Below, piece after piece: positions 54,271 to 64,000 of a DNA stretch of 64,000 bases (its first letter is position 1; each line of letters starts with the position of its first letter). The DNA is from Roseomonas sp. (lineage in GTDB: Bacteria; Pseudomonadota; Alphaproteobacteria; Acetobacterales; Acetobacteraceae). The position numbers were made by a program, and so were the translations under genes. Where the stretch lies: the NCBI GenBank assembly GCA_020249265.1, contig JADCGA010000026.1:40013-104012 (forward strand), read 5' to 3'. Below the pieces are notes generated by a model. It saw only the letters and a list, made by a program, of their open reading frames with translations. It ran no database searches and was not told the origin of the DNA.

Positions 54271-55608
54271 GTGACCGATAATTTCGAGGCTCTGCGCCTC
54301 AACCCGCTTATCCTTCAGGCTTTGAAGGATGAGGGCTACAAATCCCCAACCCCCATCCAGGCCCAGGCCATTCCTGCCGTGCTGGAAGGGCGCGACCTGC
54401 TTGGCATTGCCCAAACCGGCACCGGCAAGACCGCGGCCTTTGCGCTGCCCTTGCTGCATAAGCTGGCCCTGCTGAAGGGCCGCCCGCCGCGCGGTGGCTG
54501 CCGCGTTCTGGTGCTGAGCCCGACCCGCGAATTGGCGACGCAAATCGCCGAAAGCTTCCGCACCTATGGCAAGCATCTTGGCTTTTCCATCGCGACCATT
54601 TTCGGCGGTGTCGGCTTTGGCGGTCAGCGCCAGGCCCTTGGCCGCGGCATTGATGTGCTGGTGGCAACGCCTGGGCGTTTGCAGGACCATTTGGAACAGG
54701 GTTCCGCGCGGCTGGATCACGTCAGCACGCTAGTCTTGGATGAGGCGGATCAGATGCTCGATAAGGGCTTCCTGCCGGCCATTCGTCGCCTGATCCGCGC
54801 CGTGCCTATGGAACGCCAGACGTTGTTCTTCAGCGCCACCATGCCGGTGGAAATCAACCGCCTGGCGGATGAGATGCTGAAATCCCCCGTGCGCGTGGCG
54901 GTGGCGCCGGTGGCGACCACGGCCGAGAAAGTGGCGCAGCGCGTCATTCACGCCAATCGGCAGGATAAGCGCCGCGTATTGGCGGAATTGCTGCGTGGCG
55001 AAGGCGTTGGTCGCGCGCTGATTTTCAGCCGCACCAAGCATGGCGCGGATCGTATTGTTAATCAACTGGATCAAGATGGCATCAGCGCCAATGCGATCCA
55101 TGGCAATAAATCCCAGAATGCGCGTGAAGCCGCCTTGGCTGCCTTCCGTGATGGCCGCGCGCCGGTCATGGTGGCGACCGATATCGCCGCACGCGGCATT
55201 GATGTGGATGGCGTGACGCATGTCATCCAGTTTGATTTGCCGGAAGTGCCGGAGACTTATGTGCATCGCATTGGCCGCACCGCACGCGCGGGCGCGGCGG
55301 GCATCGCGATTGCGCTCTGTTCAGGTGAAGACCGCGACAAGCTGCGCGCGATTGAAAAGCTGATCCGCACGCAGATTCCTGCAGAAGATCGCCGCACCGG
55401 GGAAGCCGAGGAAGCAGCCCCAGCACGTCCGCCGCGTCAGCCCCGCCCGCAACGCGCGGCGCAAAAGCCGCGCCAGGCGCAGGAACAGCAACGCCCGCGC
55501 CGGGCATCCTCCGGCCCGGCCCGTAGCGGCGGTGGCGGTGGCGAAGCGTCGCGCCGCCGCGCAGGCTCAGCCCCCGGTTCGGGGCAATTTGGGCGTTTGC
55601 CGCGCTGA
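54271..55608 (+). CDS. rhlE: DEAD-box RNA helicase (RhlE type)
   Basis: A 445-residue ATP-dependent RNA helicase. The Q motif is in GYKSPTPIQAQAIP, motif I AQTGTGKT, Ia PTRELATQ, II DEAD, III SATMP, V VATDIAARGIDV and VI HRIGRTARAG. The C-terminal 75 residues are rich in Arg, Pro, Gln and Ala, a disordered RNA-binding tail typical of RhlE. The start codon is GTG (54271). Likely roles are ribosome assembly and RNA turnover, especially in the cold. A palindromic repeat follows one base after the stop. Confidence 0.95.
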   Translation: MTDNFEALRLNPLILQALKDEGYKSPTPIQAQAIPAVLEGRDLLGIAQTGTGKTAAFALPLLHKLALLKGRPPRGGCRVLVLSPTRELATQIAESFRTYGKHLGFSIATIFGGVGFGGQRQALGRGIDVLVATPGRLQDHLEQGSARLDHVSTLVLDEADQMLDKGFLPAIRRLIRAVPMERQTLFFSATMPVEINRLADEMLKSPVRVAVAPVATTAEKVAQRVIHANRQDKRRVLAELLRGEGVGRALIFSRTKHGADRIVNQLDQDGISANAIHGNKSQNAREAALAAFRDGRAPVMVATDIAARGIDVDGVTHVIQFDLPEVPETYVHRIGRTARAGAAGIAIALCSGEDRDKLRAIEKLIRTQIPAEDRRTGEAEEAAPARPPRQPRPQRAAQKPRQAQEQQRPRRASSGPARSGGGGGEASRRRAGSAPGSGQFGRLPR

Positions 55609-55609
55609 A

Positions 55610-55653
55610 GCGTTTCCGAACCGAGTAGAATCACTTGGCGTTTCGGGAAATGC
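55610..55653 (+). repeat. Diverged palindromic repeat copy after rhlE
   Basis: GCGTTTCCGAACCGAGTAGA then ATCACTTGGCGTTTCGGGAA and ATGC. Same layout as the 52755 unit, with more changes in the left arm. It starts right behind the rhlE stop. Confidence 0.75.
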
Positions 55654-55661
55654 AATCAATC

Positions 55662-55698
55662 GCTCAGAGCATGCATGCTAGGCAGATATGCTCTGAGC
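55662..55698. terminator. 11-bp inverted repeat between convergent genes
   Basis: GCTCAGAGCAT and ATGCTCTGAGC form a perfect 11-bp stem around a 15-base loop. It lies between convergent rhlE and the Bug receptor gene, so it may stop transcription from both sides, although no T-run follows on either strand. Confidence 0.45.
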
Positions 55699-55735
55699 GC
55701 CTTCAAGCGCACCGAGGCAGACCGGAAGGCGTTGC

Positions 55736-56698
55736 CTATGCCGGCGCGAGGTTGAGGCGCCGCAACAGCGCGCGTTCGTCATCCATGGTCTGGCGCATCG
55801 CCTCCCGATAGGCAGGGCCATCCAGCAGGATCAGCGGCTGATTGACGCGTTCCAGGAATTGCAGATGCGCGGTGTCTTGCGCGGCGGCAGTGAAAGCTTC
55901 CGCCAGCACGCGCACCACGCCGGGGTCCATGCCTCGCGGGCCAATCAACCCGCCCGGGCTATCCACCACAATATCCAAGCCCTGTTCTTTCAGCGTCGCC
56001 ACCTGCGGAAAACGCTTGGCGCGAGCCGAGGTATAAATCGCGAGCAGGCGCAATTGCCCCGCTTCCACCATCGGCGCCCAGCCGGATGCTTCCGAGGCAA
56101 AATCAATCTCGCCACCCAGCAGCGCGCGTAATGTGTCCGACGTGCCGCGATAGGGCACATGGGTCCAGCTCAAGCCGCGTTGAAAGCCGATGCGTTCCAC
56201 GACCAGATGCTGCGTTGATCCAATGCCAAGCGTGCCGAAATTGAGCTTGCCCGGATTGGTCCGTGCATGGGCCAGCAATTGTTCAAGGCTTTGCCAGGGG
56301 GAATCGGCGCGCACCACTAGGCCCATGACGAAGCCGGTGATTTGCAGAATGTACGTCAGATCATTGATCGGATCATAGGGCGGGCGGGGGTTCAGCAGCA
56401 TTTGCCGCACCACGCCGACATGCATTTGCGAAATCGTATAGCCATCAGGCCGCGCTTCCTGCAGCGCCATGGCGCCCAGAATACCTGAAGCGCCACCGCG
56501 ATTTTCCACCACCACCGGCTGGCCCAGGCTGCGTGAGGCATGATCAGCCATGATGCGAAAGCCCACATCCGCCGGCCCGCCCGCCGCCCAGGGAATGATC
56601 AGCCGGATGGGCCGTTCCGGAAAGCGTGCCTGCGCCAGGGCTGGCATGGTAAGCAATGCCGAAGCGCCAAGCGCTACGCGACGGGTGATTTGCGCCAT
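55736..56698 (-). CDS. TctC/Bug-family periplasmic receptor
   Basis: A 320-residue tripartite tricarboxylate receptor-like protein. The signal peptide is MAQITRRVALGASALLTMPA, with a Tat-like RR. The mature start FPERPIRLIIPWAAGGPADV and VVVENRGGASGILGAMALQE are family landmarks, along with SWTHVPYRGTSDTLRALLGG. It is preceded on the same strand by the flavin-dependent oxidoreductase gene (65 bases away), which might act on the captured compound. No tctAB genes are near. Confidence 0.92.
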   Translation of the reverse strand: MAQITRRVALGASALLTMPALAQARFPERPIRLIIPWAAGGPADVGFRIMADHASRSLGQPVVVENRGGASGILGAMALQEARPDGYTISQMHVGVVRQMLLNPRPPYDPINDLTYILQITGFVMGLVVRADSPWQSLEQLLAHARTNPGKLNFGTLGIGSTQHLVVERIGFQRGLSWTHVPYRGTSDTLRALLGGEIDFASEASGWAPMVEAGQLRLLAIYTSARAKRFPQVATLKEQGLDIVVDSPGGLIGPRGMDPGVVRVLAEAFTAAAQDTAHLQFLERVNQPLILLDGPAYREAMRQTMDDERALLRRLNLAPA

Positions 56699-56763
56699 TG
56701 TCTTAACCCCTTATTGGCTTGCTCAGTTTGCGCGCGAAAATCACCCTGCGGCAAGGGCCAGGA

Positions 56764-57903
56764 CTAAGCCGGCAGGCGTAGCCCAAGCCGTTCCAGCCGC
56801 GGCAGCACTTCCTGCACGAAATAGGGAATTTCCTTGAGGTAATCGAGGAAGGCGATGGTGCAGCCGGCAAGGCCCGTCGCACTCATGCGCGCCATTTCAT
56901 CGGCAACGTCATCAGGCGTGCCGACGAAGGGGTAGGAACCGGGATAGGCGCCATCGAATTTGAAGCGGCCTTCACGGGTGAAGCGGTTTTCAAAGGGCCG
57001 CGCTATTTGTTGCCCTGGCGTGCCCACCACGGCGCCGCGATTGTTCCGATAATAGGCTTGGCCCGCCGTATCCGCCATTTCTTCTGCGAAATAATAGAAG
57101 AAATCCTCGGCTTCCCGCCGTGTTGGGCGGCAGACCACATGGCCCATGGTGAAAACGCCAATCTGGCGCTGATGGCGCGCCATGTGCTGGCGCACATCTT
57201 CAAGCAGTGCAGGCACCTGGTCCAATTCAGTCACGTTCAGGAACAGCACATCAGCGGCCTGAGAGGCGAAGTCCCGCCCCGCCGGCGAAAACCCCGCGGA
57301 CATGACGGGCGGCCAGGGGCGCTGCACGGAAACCGGATTGGTGTGGCAATTCCGGAGCTTGAAGAATTCGCCATCCCAATCGAATTCCGGCCCGCCCGCC
57401 AGCATTTTGGACCAGATGCGGAACCATTCCAGCCCATGCTGATAGCGCTTATCCTGCTGGATTGTAACGCCGTGCAAATCAAATTCCGCCTGGTTCCAGC
57501 CGCAGACGATATTGAGCCCCGCGCGCCCGTGGCTCACGTGATCAATGGTTGCAATCGCCTTGGCGCCGAAGGCGGGGGTGACGATCGGCACATGCACGGT
57601 GGAAAAAATCGCGATGCGCTTCGTGATGGTGGCAAGGGCCGCGCCATGCGTCAGCGTTTCAAAGGATTTGCCATAGATGTTCGCATCGCCCTGATAGCCG
57701 CGCCATTTCGCGACAGGAAGGATGAATTCAATCCCCGCCGCATCAGCAATTTGCGTCATCGCCGCAATGTCATCCCAATCGGCCTTCCAGCGTTCCGGCG
57801 CGCGGCTCATGGTCAGGCCGCCATCGCAATTGGCGCTGAATATGCCGAGCTTGAATTTATTCGGGCCGAAAAGCGGGTTTCGCGCCCGCGCATTCTGATC
57901 CAT
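56764..57903 (-). CDS. LLM-class flavin-dependent oxidoreductase
   Basis: A 379-residue luciferase-like FMNH2-dependent monooxygenase. It starts FGPNKFKLGIFSANCDGGLT. AGIEFILPVAKWRGY, GLNIVCGWNQAEFDLHG and DVLFLNVTELDQ are typical of the SsuD/RutA/DmoA-type group, which cleaves C-S or C-N bonds or oxygenates organic compounds. Partner flavin reductase is not adjacent. It lies upstream of a Bug receptor on the same strand and could share its substrate. Confidence 0.92.
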   Translation of the reverse strand: MDQNARARNPLFGPNKFKLGIFSANCDGGLTMSRAPERWKADWDDIAAMTQIADAAGIEFILPVAKWRGYQGDANIYGKSFETLTHGAALATITKRIAIFSTVHVPIVTPAFGAKAIATIDHVSHGRAGLNIVCGWNQAEFDLHGVTIQQDKRYQHGLEWFRIWSKMLAGGPEFDWDGEFFKLRNCHTNPVSVQRPWPPVMSAGFSPAGRDFASQAADVLFLNVTELDQVPALLEDVRQHMARHQRQIGVFTMGHVVCRPTRREAEDFFYYFAEEMADTAGQAYYRNNRGAVVGTPGQQIARPFENRFTREGRFKFDGAYPGSYPFVGTPDDVADEMARMSATGLAGCTIAFLDYLKEIPYFVQEVLPRLERLGLRLPA

Positions 57904-58021
57904 GGCGTTTCCTCTTCTGGATCAGTCTGCGGCGCTGGAAGGGGCTCGGCAAGGTGCCGAGAATGATTGCATCCTGCCCTGGGATCAGGAATGATTTCGC
58001 CTAGTAGCAAGGGGAAACACC

Positions 58022-58405
58022 ATGACCGCTTGGCCCAATACCGCCCGCCCGGGGGAGCCTGCGGATACCGCAAGGCCGTGGCATTGGTTGGCGCGCTTGG
58101 ATGATGGCGGGCAGGCGCCGGTGCCGCTTGGTTGGAATCCTGCCGCGCGGCAATGGCTTTCCTGGGATGGCAGCGCCATGGCGCCGGAAGAAGCGGCGCG
58201 GCGCTTTCGCTATCTTGGCCCAGCGCTGACACCGGCTGAAGTAGCAGCGGAAACCGCGCAAGCTGACGTGGTGGAGGCGCTGCCCGCACCCCCAATTGAT
58301 ATGGTCCCGAAGCGCGATGCCATCCGCAATCATTTGTTGATTTTTGTTGGCAGTGTGGTGGCGACATTGTTCCTGGCGGAAAAAATTGTGCAGTGGCGCC
58401 AGTAG
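58022..58405 (+). CDS. Small protein with a C-terminal membrane anchor, unknown function
   Basis: A 127-residue protein. The first 95 residues are soluble, rich in Trp, Ala and Pro (PWHWLARLDDGGQAPVPLGW), and the last part holds one membrane segment, HLLIFVGSVVATLFLAEKIV, ending QWRQ. This arrangement is tail-anchored, with the N-terminal part in the cytoplasm. AAGGGGAAAC precedes the ATG. I do not recognise the family. It is divergent from the flavin oxidoreductase gene (119 bases apart). Confidence 0.75.
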   Translation: MTAWPNTARPGEPADTARPWHWLARLDDGGQAPVPLGWNPAARQWLSWDGSAMAPEEAARRFRYLGPALTPAEVAAETAQADVVEALPAPPIDMVPKRDAIRNHLLIFVGSVVATLFLAEKIVQWRQ

Positions 58406-58572
58406 GAACACGCATTTTTTTGTGTCTCGTCAGCGGCTTATTTCGAAAGCGGTGCGCTGTGGCGGGGATTTCATGAGCCAAAACGCAAGAAACGCCTTTG
58501 CAGCCGCGCCCGCCTTGCGTCATGCTGGTATGCATCAAGGGGCCTGAACAAGCCCCATGCAGGGAGGATTTC

Positions 58573-59571
58573 ATGTTTGATCGCCGCAAGCTTCTTTCAT
58601 TCACCGCGCTTTCACCCCTTGTTGCGCCAATCATTTTGCGCGGCGCAGTAAGCCCTGCGGCTGCGCAGGCGCCCTGGCCCAGTCGGCAAATCCGCATGAT
58701 CATCCCCTGGCCGCCCGGTCAGGCGACCGACATTGTGGGACGACTGGCCGGGCAAAGGCTTCAGGAAAGGCTGGGCCAATTGGTGGTGCCGGAAAACCGC
58801 CCGGGTGCGGGCGGGCAGATCGGCACGGATCTGGTGGCCAAGGCGCCACCTGACGGCAATGTTATCCTCTCGGCCTCCATCGGTCCCATCACCTTCAGCC
58901 CGCTGGTGCAGCGCACCCCCTATGATCCCGAACGCGAATTGGCGCCGGTGGTGATCTTCGGCATCGCGCCCTTCATGTTGCTGGTGAAGCCTGATTTCCC
59001 GGCGCAGGATTTGCGGAGCTTCATGGCGCTGGTGAAGGCCAATCCAGGCAAATACAGCTATAATTCATCGGGCATTGGCGGCGCGCAGCATCTGGTGTGC
59101 GCGCTGTTCCTGGCAAAAGCGGGGCTGGATGCGCTTCATGTGCCCTTCCAAGGCAGCGGGCCGGCGCTGGCGGCTTTGCTCGGCGGCCAGGTGGATTTTG
59201 GCTTTGATACGCCTGCTGCGGCGGGGCGCCTGGTGCGCGATGGGCAGCTCCGCGCGCTTGGGCTCAGCACCGGCAAGCCTTCGGCCCAGGTGCCGGGCAT
59301 TCCGCCGGTCGCGGCTGTGGGTGGCCCCGCGGATTATGATGTCGGCGGCTGGAATGGGCTGATGGTGCCAGCCGGCACGCCGCGCCCGATCATTGATCGC
59401 ATCTTCACGGAAATCCGCGATGGGATGCAGGTGCCGGAAGTGCGCCAGCGCTATGAGTCCGTGGGCTTCGATATTGACCCAATGGGCCCGGAAGCCATGC
59501 TGCAACATATGCGCAAGCTCTGGGGCGAATTTGGCCCGCTGATCAGGCAATTGGGGATTCGCGCGGAATAA
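58573..59571 (+). CDS. TctC/Bug-family periplasmic receptor
   Basis: A 332-residue receptor. The ATG at 58573 starts a signal peptide (MFDRRKLLSFTALSPLVAPI, cleavage near PAAAQA) after GGGAGGA. Family motifs are RQIRMIIPWPPGQATDIVGR, VVPENRPGAGGQIGTDLVAK and HVPFQGSGPALAALLGG. Third such orphan receptor in the window. It converges with moeA, with 7 bases between the stop codons. Confidence 0.92.
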   Translation: MFDRRKLLSFTALSPLVAPIILRGAVSPAAAQAPWPSRQIRMIIPWPPGQATDIVGRLAGQRLQERLGQLVVPENRPGAGGQIGTDLVAKAPPDGNVILSASIGPITFSPLVQRTPYDPERELAPVVIFGIAPFMLLVKPDFPAQDLRSFMALVKANPGKYSYNSSGIGGAQHLVCALFLAKAGLDALHVPFQGSGPALAALLGGQVDFGFDTPAAAGRLVRDGQLRALGLSTGKPSAQVPGIPPVAAVGGPADYDVGGWNGLMVPAGTPRPIIDRIFTEIRDGMQVPEVRQRYESVGFDIDPMGPEAMLQHMRKLWGEFGPLIRQLGIRAE

Positions 59572-59578
59572 ACGGGCG

Positions 59579-60802
59579 CTAGACCCCCAATTCGCCGAGG
59601 ATAATCGCCTCAACCTCAGCCCCTGCGGGCAAGGCGGGGGCGAAGGGTGCGCGCAGCACCAGCGCATCCGCGCGAGCGAGCGTGGCGAGCATCGAGCTAT
59701 CCTGCACCTGGAAGGGCCGCACCGTGGTGCGTCCTTCTGCATCGGCTTCCAGGCTCGCGCGCAGGAAATCGGCGCGGCGGTCATTTTCGGCCAAGGCTGC
59801 GGCGCAGATCACGCGCCGGCTTGGCGTGGGCGCGTCGGGCAGGCCAGATAGCCGCGCCAGCGCGGGCAGCAGAAACACAATGCCGCAAACCAGCGCCGAG
59901 ACCGGATTGCCCGGCAGCCCCAAGACCGGCACGCGCCCCAAGCGCCCCCAGATCAAGGGCTTGCCGGGGCGCATGGCGATTTTCCAGAAGCCGAGTTCAA
60001 ACCCCTCGCCGCCCAGCGCCTTTTGGATCAGATCATGCTCCCCCACGCTGGCGCCGCCGGTGGTCACCAGCAGATCATAGCCATGGGCAGAAGCGGCGAT
60101 ATCGGCGATGGCGCTGGTATCATCGGGGGCGATGGGCAGCACAATCGGCTCACCCCCGCCAGCGCGGATCAGCGCCGCCAAGGCATGGGCATTGGAACTG
60201 ACAATGCCGCCCGCCGGGATGGGTTCTCCGGGGAGGGCGATTTCATCGCCGGTGGCGAGTATGCCCACGCGCGGGCGCCGATGCACCGCAAGCCAAGGGT
60301 TATTGCTGGCCGCCGCCAGCCCGATATCGCGCGCGGTCAGGCGTGGGCCTGGCGCTAGAAGCGTTTCGCCCTCGGCAAAATCCAGCCCGCGCCGACGCAC
60401 CCAGCGCCCGTGCGTTACAGTTTCCTTCACCAACACCGCGCCATCTGCGGCTTCGGCATCTTCCTGAAGCAGAATGGAATCAGCCCCTGCCGGGACAAAG
60501 CCGCCGGTGAAAATCCGCACCGCCTGACCCGGGCCGACCGAACCGGCAAAAGGATGCCCCGCCGGCGCCGCGCCAATCACGGCAAGACTTGCACCTTCAA
60601 CCGCATCCGCCGCACGCAAAGCATAGCCATCCATGGCAGAAACATCGGCGGGCGGCTGCGTGAGGCGCGCGAGTACGGGCCGCGCCAGCACGCGCCCCGC
60701 CGCTTCGGGCAATGCAAGCGTTTCGGCAGCGGTTGGCGTCAGAGCGGCCAGGATGCGTGCGCGGGCTTCTTCAACCGGCAGCAAGCCGCCCTTCTCAGCC
60801 AC
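59579..60802 (-). CDS. moeA: Molybdopterin molybdenumtransferase
   Basis: Inserts molybdate into adenylated molybdopterin. The 407-residue protein has [20 protein letters not shown], the [12 protein letters not shown] motif, the nucleotide-binding [18 protein letters not shown], and [13 protein letters not shown] with [12 protein letters not shown]. The GTG at 60802 overlaps the moaC stop by 8 bases and is chosen over an upstream in-frame start inside moaC. Co-transcribed with moaC and trpC. Confidence 0.95.
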   Translation of the reverse strand: MAEKGGLLPVEEARARILAALTPTAAETLALPEAAGRVLARPVLARLTQPPADVSAMDGYALRAADAVEGASLAVIGAAPAGHPFAGSVGPGQAVRIFTGGFVPAGADSILLQEDAEAADGAVLVKETVTHGRWVRRRGLDFAEGETLLAPGPRLTARDIGLAAASNNPWLAVHRRPRVGILATGDEIALPGEPIPAGGIVSSNAHALAALIRAGGGEPIVLPIAPDDTSAIADIAASAHGYDLLVTTGGASVGEHDLIQKALGGEGFELGFWKIAMRPGKPLIWGRLGRVPVLGLPGNPVSALVCGIVFLLPALARLSGLPDAPTPSRRVICAAALAENDRRADFLRASLEADAEGRTTVRPFQVQDSSMLATLARADALVLRAPFAPALPAGAEVEAIILGELGV

Positions 60803-61274
60803 CGATGAACTCGCCCGATTTGCCGCCGGCCTTATGGACCAGGCGGATGTCTTCAATGCGCATCCCGCGATCGGCGGCCTTCACCATGTCATAGACCGTG
60901 AGTGCCGCAATGCTGACGGCGGTGAGCGCTTCCATCTCAACGCCCGTTTTGCCGGTCAGGCTCACGGTTGCTTCGATCACGATGGCGTTATCGCCTTCCG
61001 GTTCCAGATCAACCGATACTTTGGAGATCATCAGCGGATGGCACAGCGGAATAAGGTCCGATGTACGCTTGGCCGCCATGATGCCGGCAAGCCGTGCCAC
61101 GCCCAGCACATCCCCCTTGCCCGCGCGGCCTTCCCTGATCAGCGCCAGCGTTTCCGGCGCCATCACAATGCGCCCGCGGGCGGTTGCGGTGCGCGCTGTC
61201 TCGGCCTTTGGCGAAACATCCACCATGGCCGCGCGCCCGGCAGCGTCAAAATGCGTGAGCCGTAGCGCGCTCAG
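60795..61274 (-). CDS. moaC: Cyclic pyranopterin monophosphate synthase, probable CTG start
   Basis: Second enzyme of molybdenum cofactor synthesis. The core contains [40 protein letters not shown] and KAGGKSGEF. The first ATG (61226) would give 143 residues and drop the conserved [16 protein letters not shown] opening. Those codons exist upstream in frame and lack ATG or GTG. A CTG at 61274 that overlaps the trpC stop (CTGA) gives 159 residues starting [10 protein letters not shown], very close to the normal length of about 160. The start is inferred. Confidence 0.9.
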   Translation of the reverse strand: MSALRLTHFDAAGRAAMVDVSPKAETARTATARGRIVMAPETLALIREGRAGKGDVLGVARLAGIMAAKRTSDLIPLCHPLMISKVSVDLEPEGDNAIVIEATVSLTGKTGVEMEALTAVSIAALTVYDMVKAADRGMRIEDIRLVHKAGGKSGEFIGG

Positions 61275-62106
61275 GACACGTCCACCAATTGGCGCGCGGC
61301 GGCGGCAACATCTGCTTGTCGCATGAGGTGCTCACCCACCAGGATGCAGCGTGCCCCAGCGGCGGCCATGCGGCGCACATCATCAGGGGTGCGAATGCCG
61401 CTTTCCGCAACCGGCAGGCGATCCGCCGGTACCAGCGGGGCAAGCGCTTCGCTGGTCGCAAGGTCCGTCTGCAAGCTCCGCAGATCACGGTTATTGATGC
61501 CGATCAGCCGCGTCTCAAGGCCAAGGGCGCGGTCCAATTCGCGCCGATCATGCACTTCGGCCAAAACGGACATATCGAGCGAGCGGGCGATATCTTCCAA
61601 TTCGCTCGCCTGCGCATCGGTCAGCGCGGCCATGATCAGCAGAATGCAATCCGCCCCCATGGCGCGGGCTTCAAACACCTGCCAGGGATGGATAATGAAA
61701 TCCTTGCGCAGCACCGGCAGCGAACACGCGGCGCGGGCGGCTTCCAGATGCTCCACCGCGCCTTGGAACCAGGGCGCATCGGTCAGCACGGAAAGGCAGG
61801 CGGCGCCACCCACCTCGTAGGCGCGGGCGAGTGCTGCGGGTTCAAACGGATCACGGATCAGCCCGCCCGAGGGGGAGGCGCGCTTGATTTCGGCAATCAG
61901 CCCAGTGCGGCCCTCGCCAATCCGTTCACAAATTGCGCCAACAAAGTCACGGAGCGGCGGCGCAGCAGCAGCGCGGCGTTCAATTTCCGCCTGCGGCGTG
62001 ACTTCCATGCGCTCGGCGACTTCGCGCGCCTTGTCGGCCAAGATACGGGCCAGGGTGTCAGGGACCGATGCGGCATCGGTCGAGGGCACCGAGATATGGG
62101 GTGCAT

Positions 62107-62110
<4 letters not shown>
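61271..62110 (-). CDS. trpC: Indole-3-glycerol phosphate synthase
   Basis: Fourth step of tryptophan synthesis. A 279-residue TIM-barrel enzyme with ILADKAREV near the start, [59 protein letters not shown] and [12 protein letters not shown]. The ATG at 62110 overlaps the trpD stop (ATGA). Single-function, not fused to trpF. Confidence 0.97.
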
Positions 62111-63134
<1,024 letters not shown>

Positions 63135-63135
<1 letters not shown>

Positions 63136-63734
63136 CAGGCAGGTACGGCAGCGCCTTGGGTGGCGCCGGCCAGTTTCAGGAAATTGCGCAACAAATCATG
63201 CCCATGGGCGGAAGCGATGCTCTCCGGATGGAATTGCACGCCCCAGACCGGCAATTCCCGATGCGCGAGGCCCATGATCAGCCCATCTTCCGTCCAGGCG
63301 GTGGGGCGCAGGCATGCGGGCAGGGTTTCGCGTTCCACGATCAGCGAATGATAGCGCGTGGCGGCGAAGGGCGATGGCAGGCCGGCGAAGATATCCGTCC
63401 CCCCATGATGCACATCCCAGACCTTGCCATGCACCGGTTCCGGCGCGCGGATCACGCGCCCGCCGAACGCCTGGCCAATCGCCTGATGGCCGAGGCAGAC
63501 GCCCAAAAGCGGCAGCTTCACCTCGGCGGCAAGCGAGATCAGCGGCAGGCAGATGCCGGCCTCATTCGGCGTGCAGGGGCCGGGGGAGAGCACCACGGCT
63601 TCGGGCTTCATCGCCAGCACCCCTTGCGGGTCTATGGCGTCGTTCCGCCTGACCTCTACCCGCGCGCCCAGATCGCCCAGGAAATGGAAGAGGTTGAAGG
63701 TGAAACTGTCATAATTGTCGATCAGCAGGATCAT
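63135..63734 (-). CDS. trpG: Anthranilate synthase component II (glutamine amidotransferase)
   Basis: Supplies ammonia from glutamine for anthranilate synthesis. The 199-residue class I amidotransferase begins [20 protein letters not shown]. The nucleophile Cys is in [17 protein letters not shown] and the His-Glu pair in [11 protein letters not shown]. trpE is not directly upstream. Instead an IS3-type element begins about 150 bases away, which may have separated the genes or may affect the promoter. Confidence 0.97.
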
Positions 63735-63881
63735 AAGCGTGATCCTTGGGCCGAAGGGGGAGAAGAATCAAGCGGCAGGCGTGGCGCCCTCAGGGCAATC
63801 GCTTGAAATCATGAAGCCTGCATCCTGAGCAGCAGTGATGCCAGATACTCGTTATTCAGGGCAGAGGTGGCTCGGGGATTC

Positions 63882-64000
63882 TGAACAGCTGGGATAAGTG
63901 GATTTTCTGCCTGACCGCGGCATGATGCCGTGAACAGGAGATACCATGACGAGACGACCACGCCGGAACCACAGCCCAGCCTTCAAGGCAAAGGTGGCGC
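63882..64000 (+). mobile_element. Left end of an IS3-family insertion sequence, cut by the window
   Basis: TGAACAGCTGGGATAAGTGG at 63882 looks like the terminal repeat, followed by the transposase start at 63946. The exact left boundary is estimated because the right end is outside the window. Confidence 0.6.
63946..64000 (+). CDS. IS3-family transposase OrfA, N-terminus only
   Basis: An ATG preceded by CAGGAG opens MTRRPRRNHSPAFKAKVA and runs off the right edge. This is the typical beginning of the helix-turn-helix OrfA protein of IS3-family elements, which together with OrfB makes the transposase by programmed frameshifting. Confidence 0.8.
   Translation, partial: MTRRPRRNHSPAFKAKVA

Overview
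The window looks like chromosomal DNA from a high-GC alphaproteobacterium, most likely a Roseomonas-like member of the Acetobacteraceae/Rhodospirillales. This is inferred from the GC-rich codon use, three TctC/Bug-type periplasmic receptors without their permeases, the trpG-trpD-trpC-moaC-moeA order, and the general style of the proteins. No database was searched.

Layout. 1-5.0 kb: a secreted unknown (cut by the edge) with a MarR regulator whose promoter carries a perfect palindrome, then a cyanate uptake and degradation operon (substrate-binding protein, permease, ATPase, cynS). 5.0-10.3 kb: an SDR, tRNA-His, an MFS carrier with an Asp/Glu-racemase-like enzyme, and an OmpR/EnvZ-type two-component pair. 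10.3-18.1 kb: housekeeping genes (MOSC protein, pgi, MFS, ilvN, ilvB, miaA, divergent serB). 18.2-32 kb: a ParDE toxin-antitoxin pair, TauE/SafE exporter, racemase, PfkB kinase, pseudouridine synthase, a Bug receptor, a glycosyltransferase, an SDR, katG with a clear terminator, an AtzG-like/amidase/MFS operon and a D-aminoacylase-type amidohydrolase.

32-42.3 kb is the most unusual part: four consecutive genes on the minus strand encode 811-844-residue proteins that are paralogues of one another. They share ordered sequence blocks and match no family I recognise. Long C-tracts lie near the start of one (C8) and at the end of another (C10). This is the best candidate for an undescribed system.

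42.4-50.7 kb: a translationally coupled kinase / diverged enolase / 2-hydroxyacid dehydrogenase operon, a cytoplasmic HtrA-like protein that has lost its catalytic triad, a cupin, and a sugar-type ABC importer without an ATPase gene. 50.7-59.6 kb: an AhpD-like protein, an M20 amidohydrolase, a LysE exporter in a short segment flanked by palindromic repeats, an RhlE helicase, two more Bug receptors, an LLM flavin oxidoreductase and a small tail-anchored protein. 59.6-64 kb: molybdenum cofactor genes moeA and moaC follow trpC, trpD and trpG, and an IS3-type element begins just upstream of trpG.

A dispersed palindromic repeat occurs six times, usually starting at or just after a stop codon. In one place it has apparently become coding sequence by loss of the stop codon. 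No CRISPR array, rRNA or prophage was seen.
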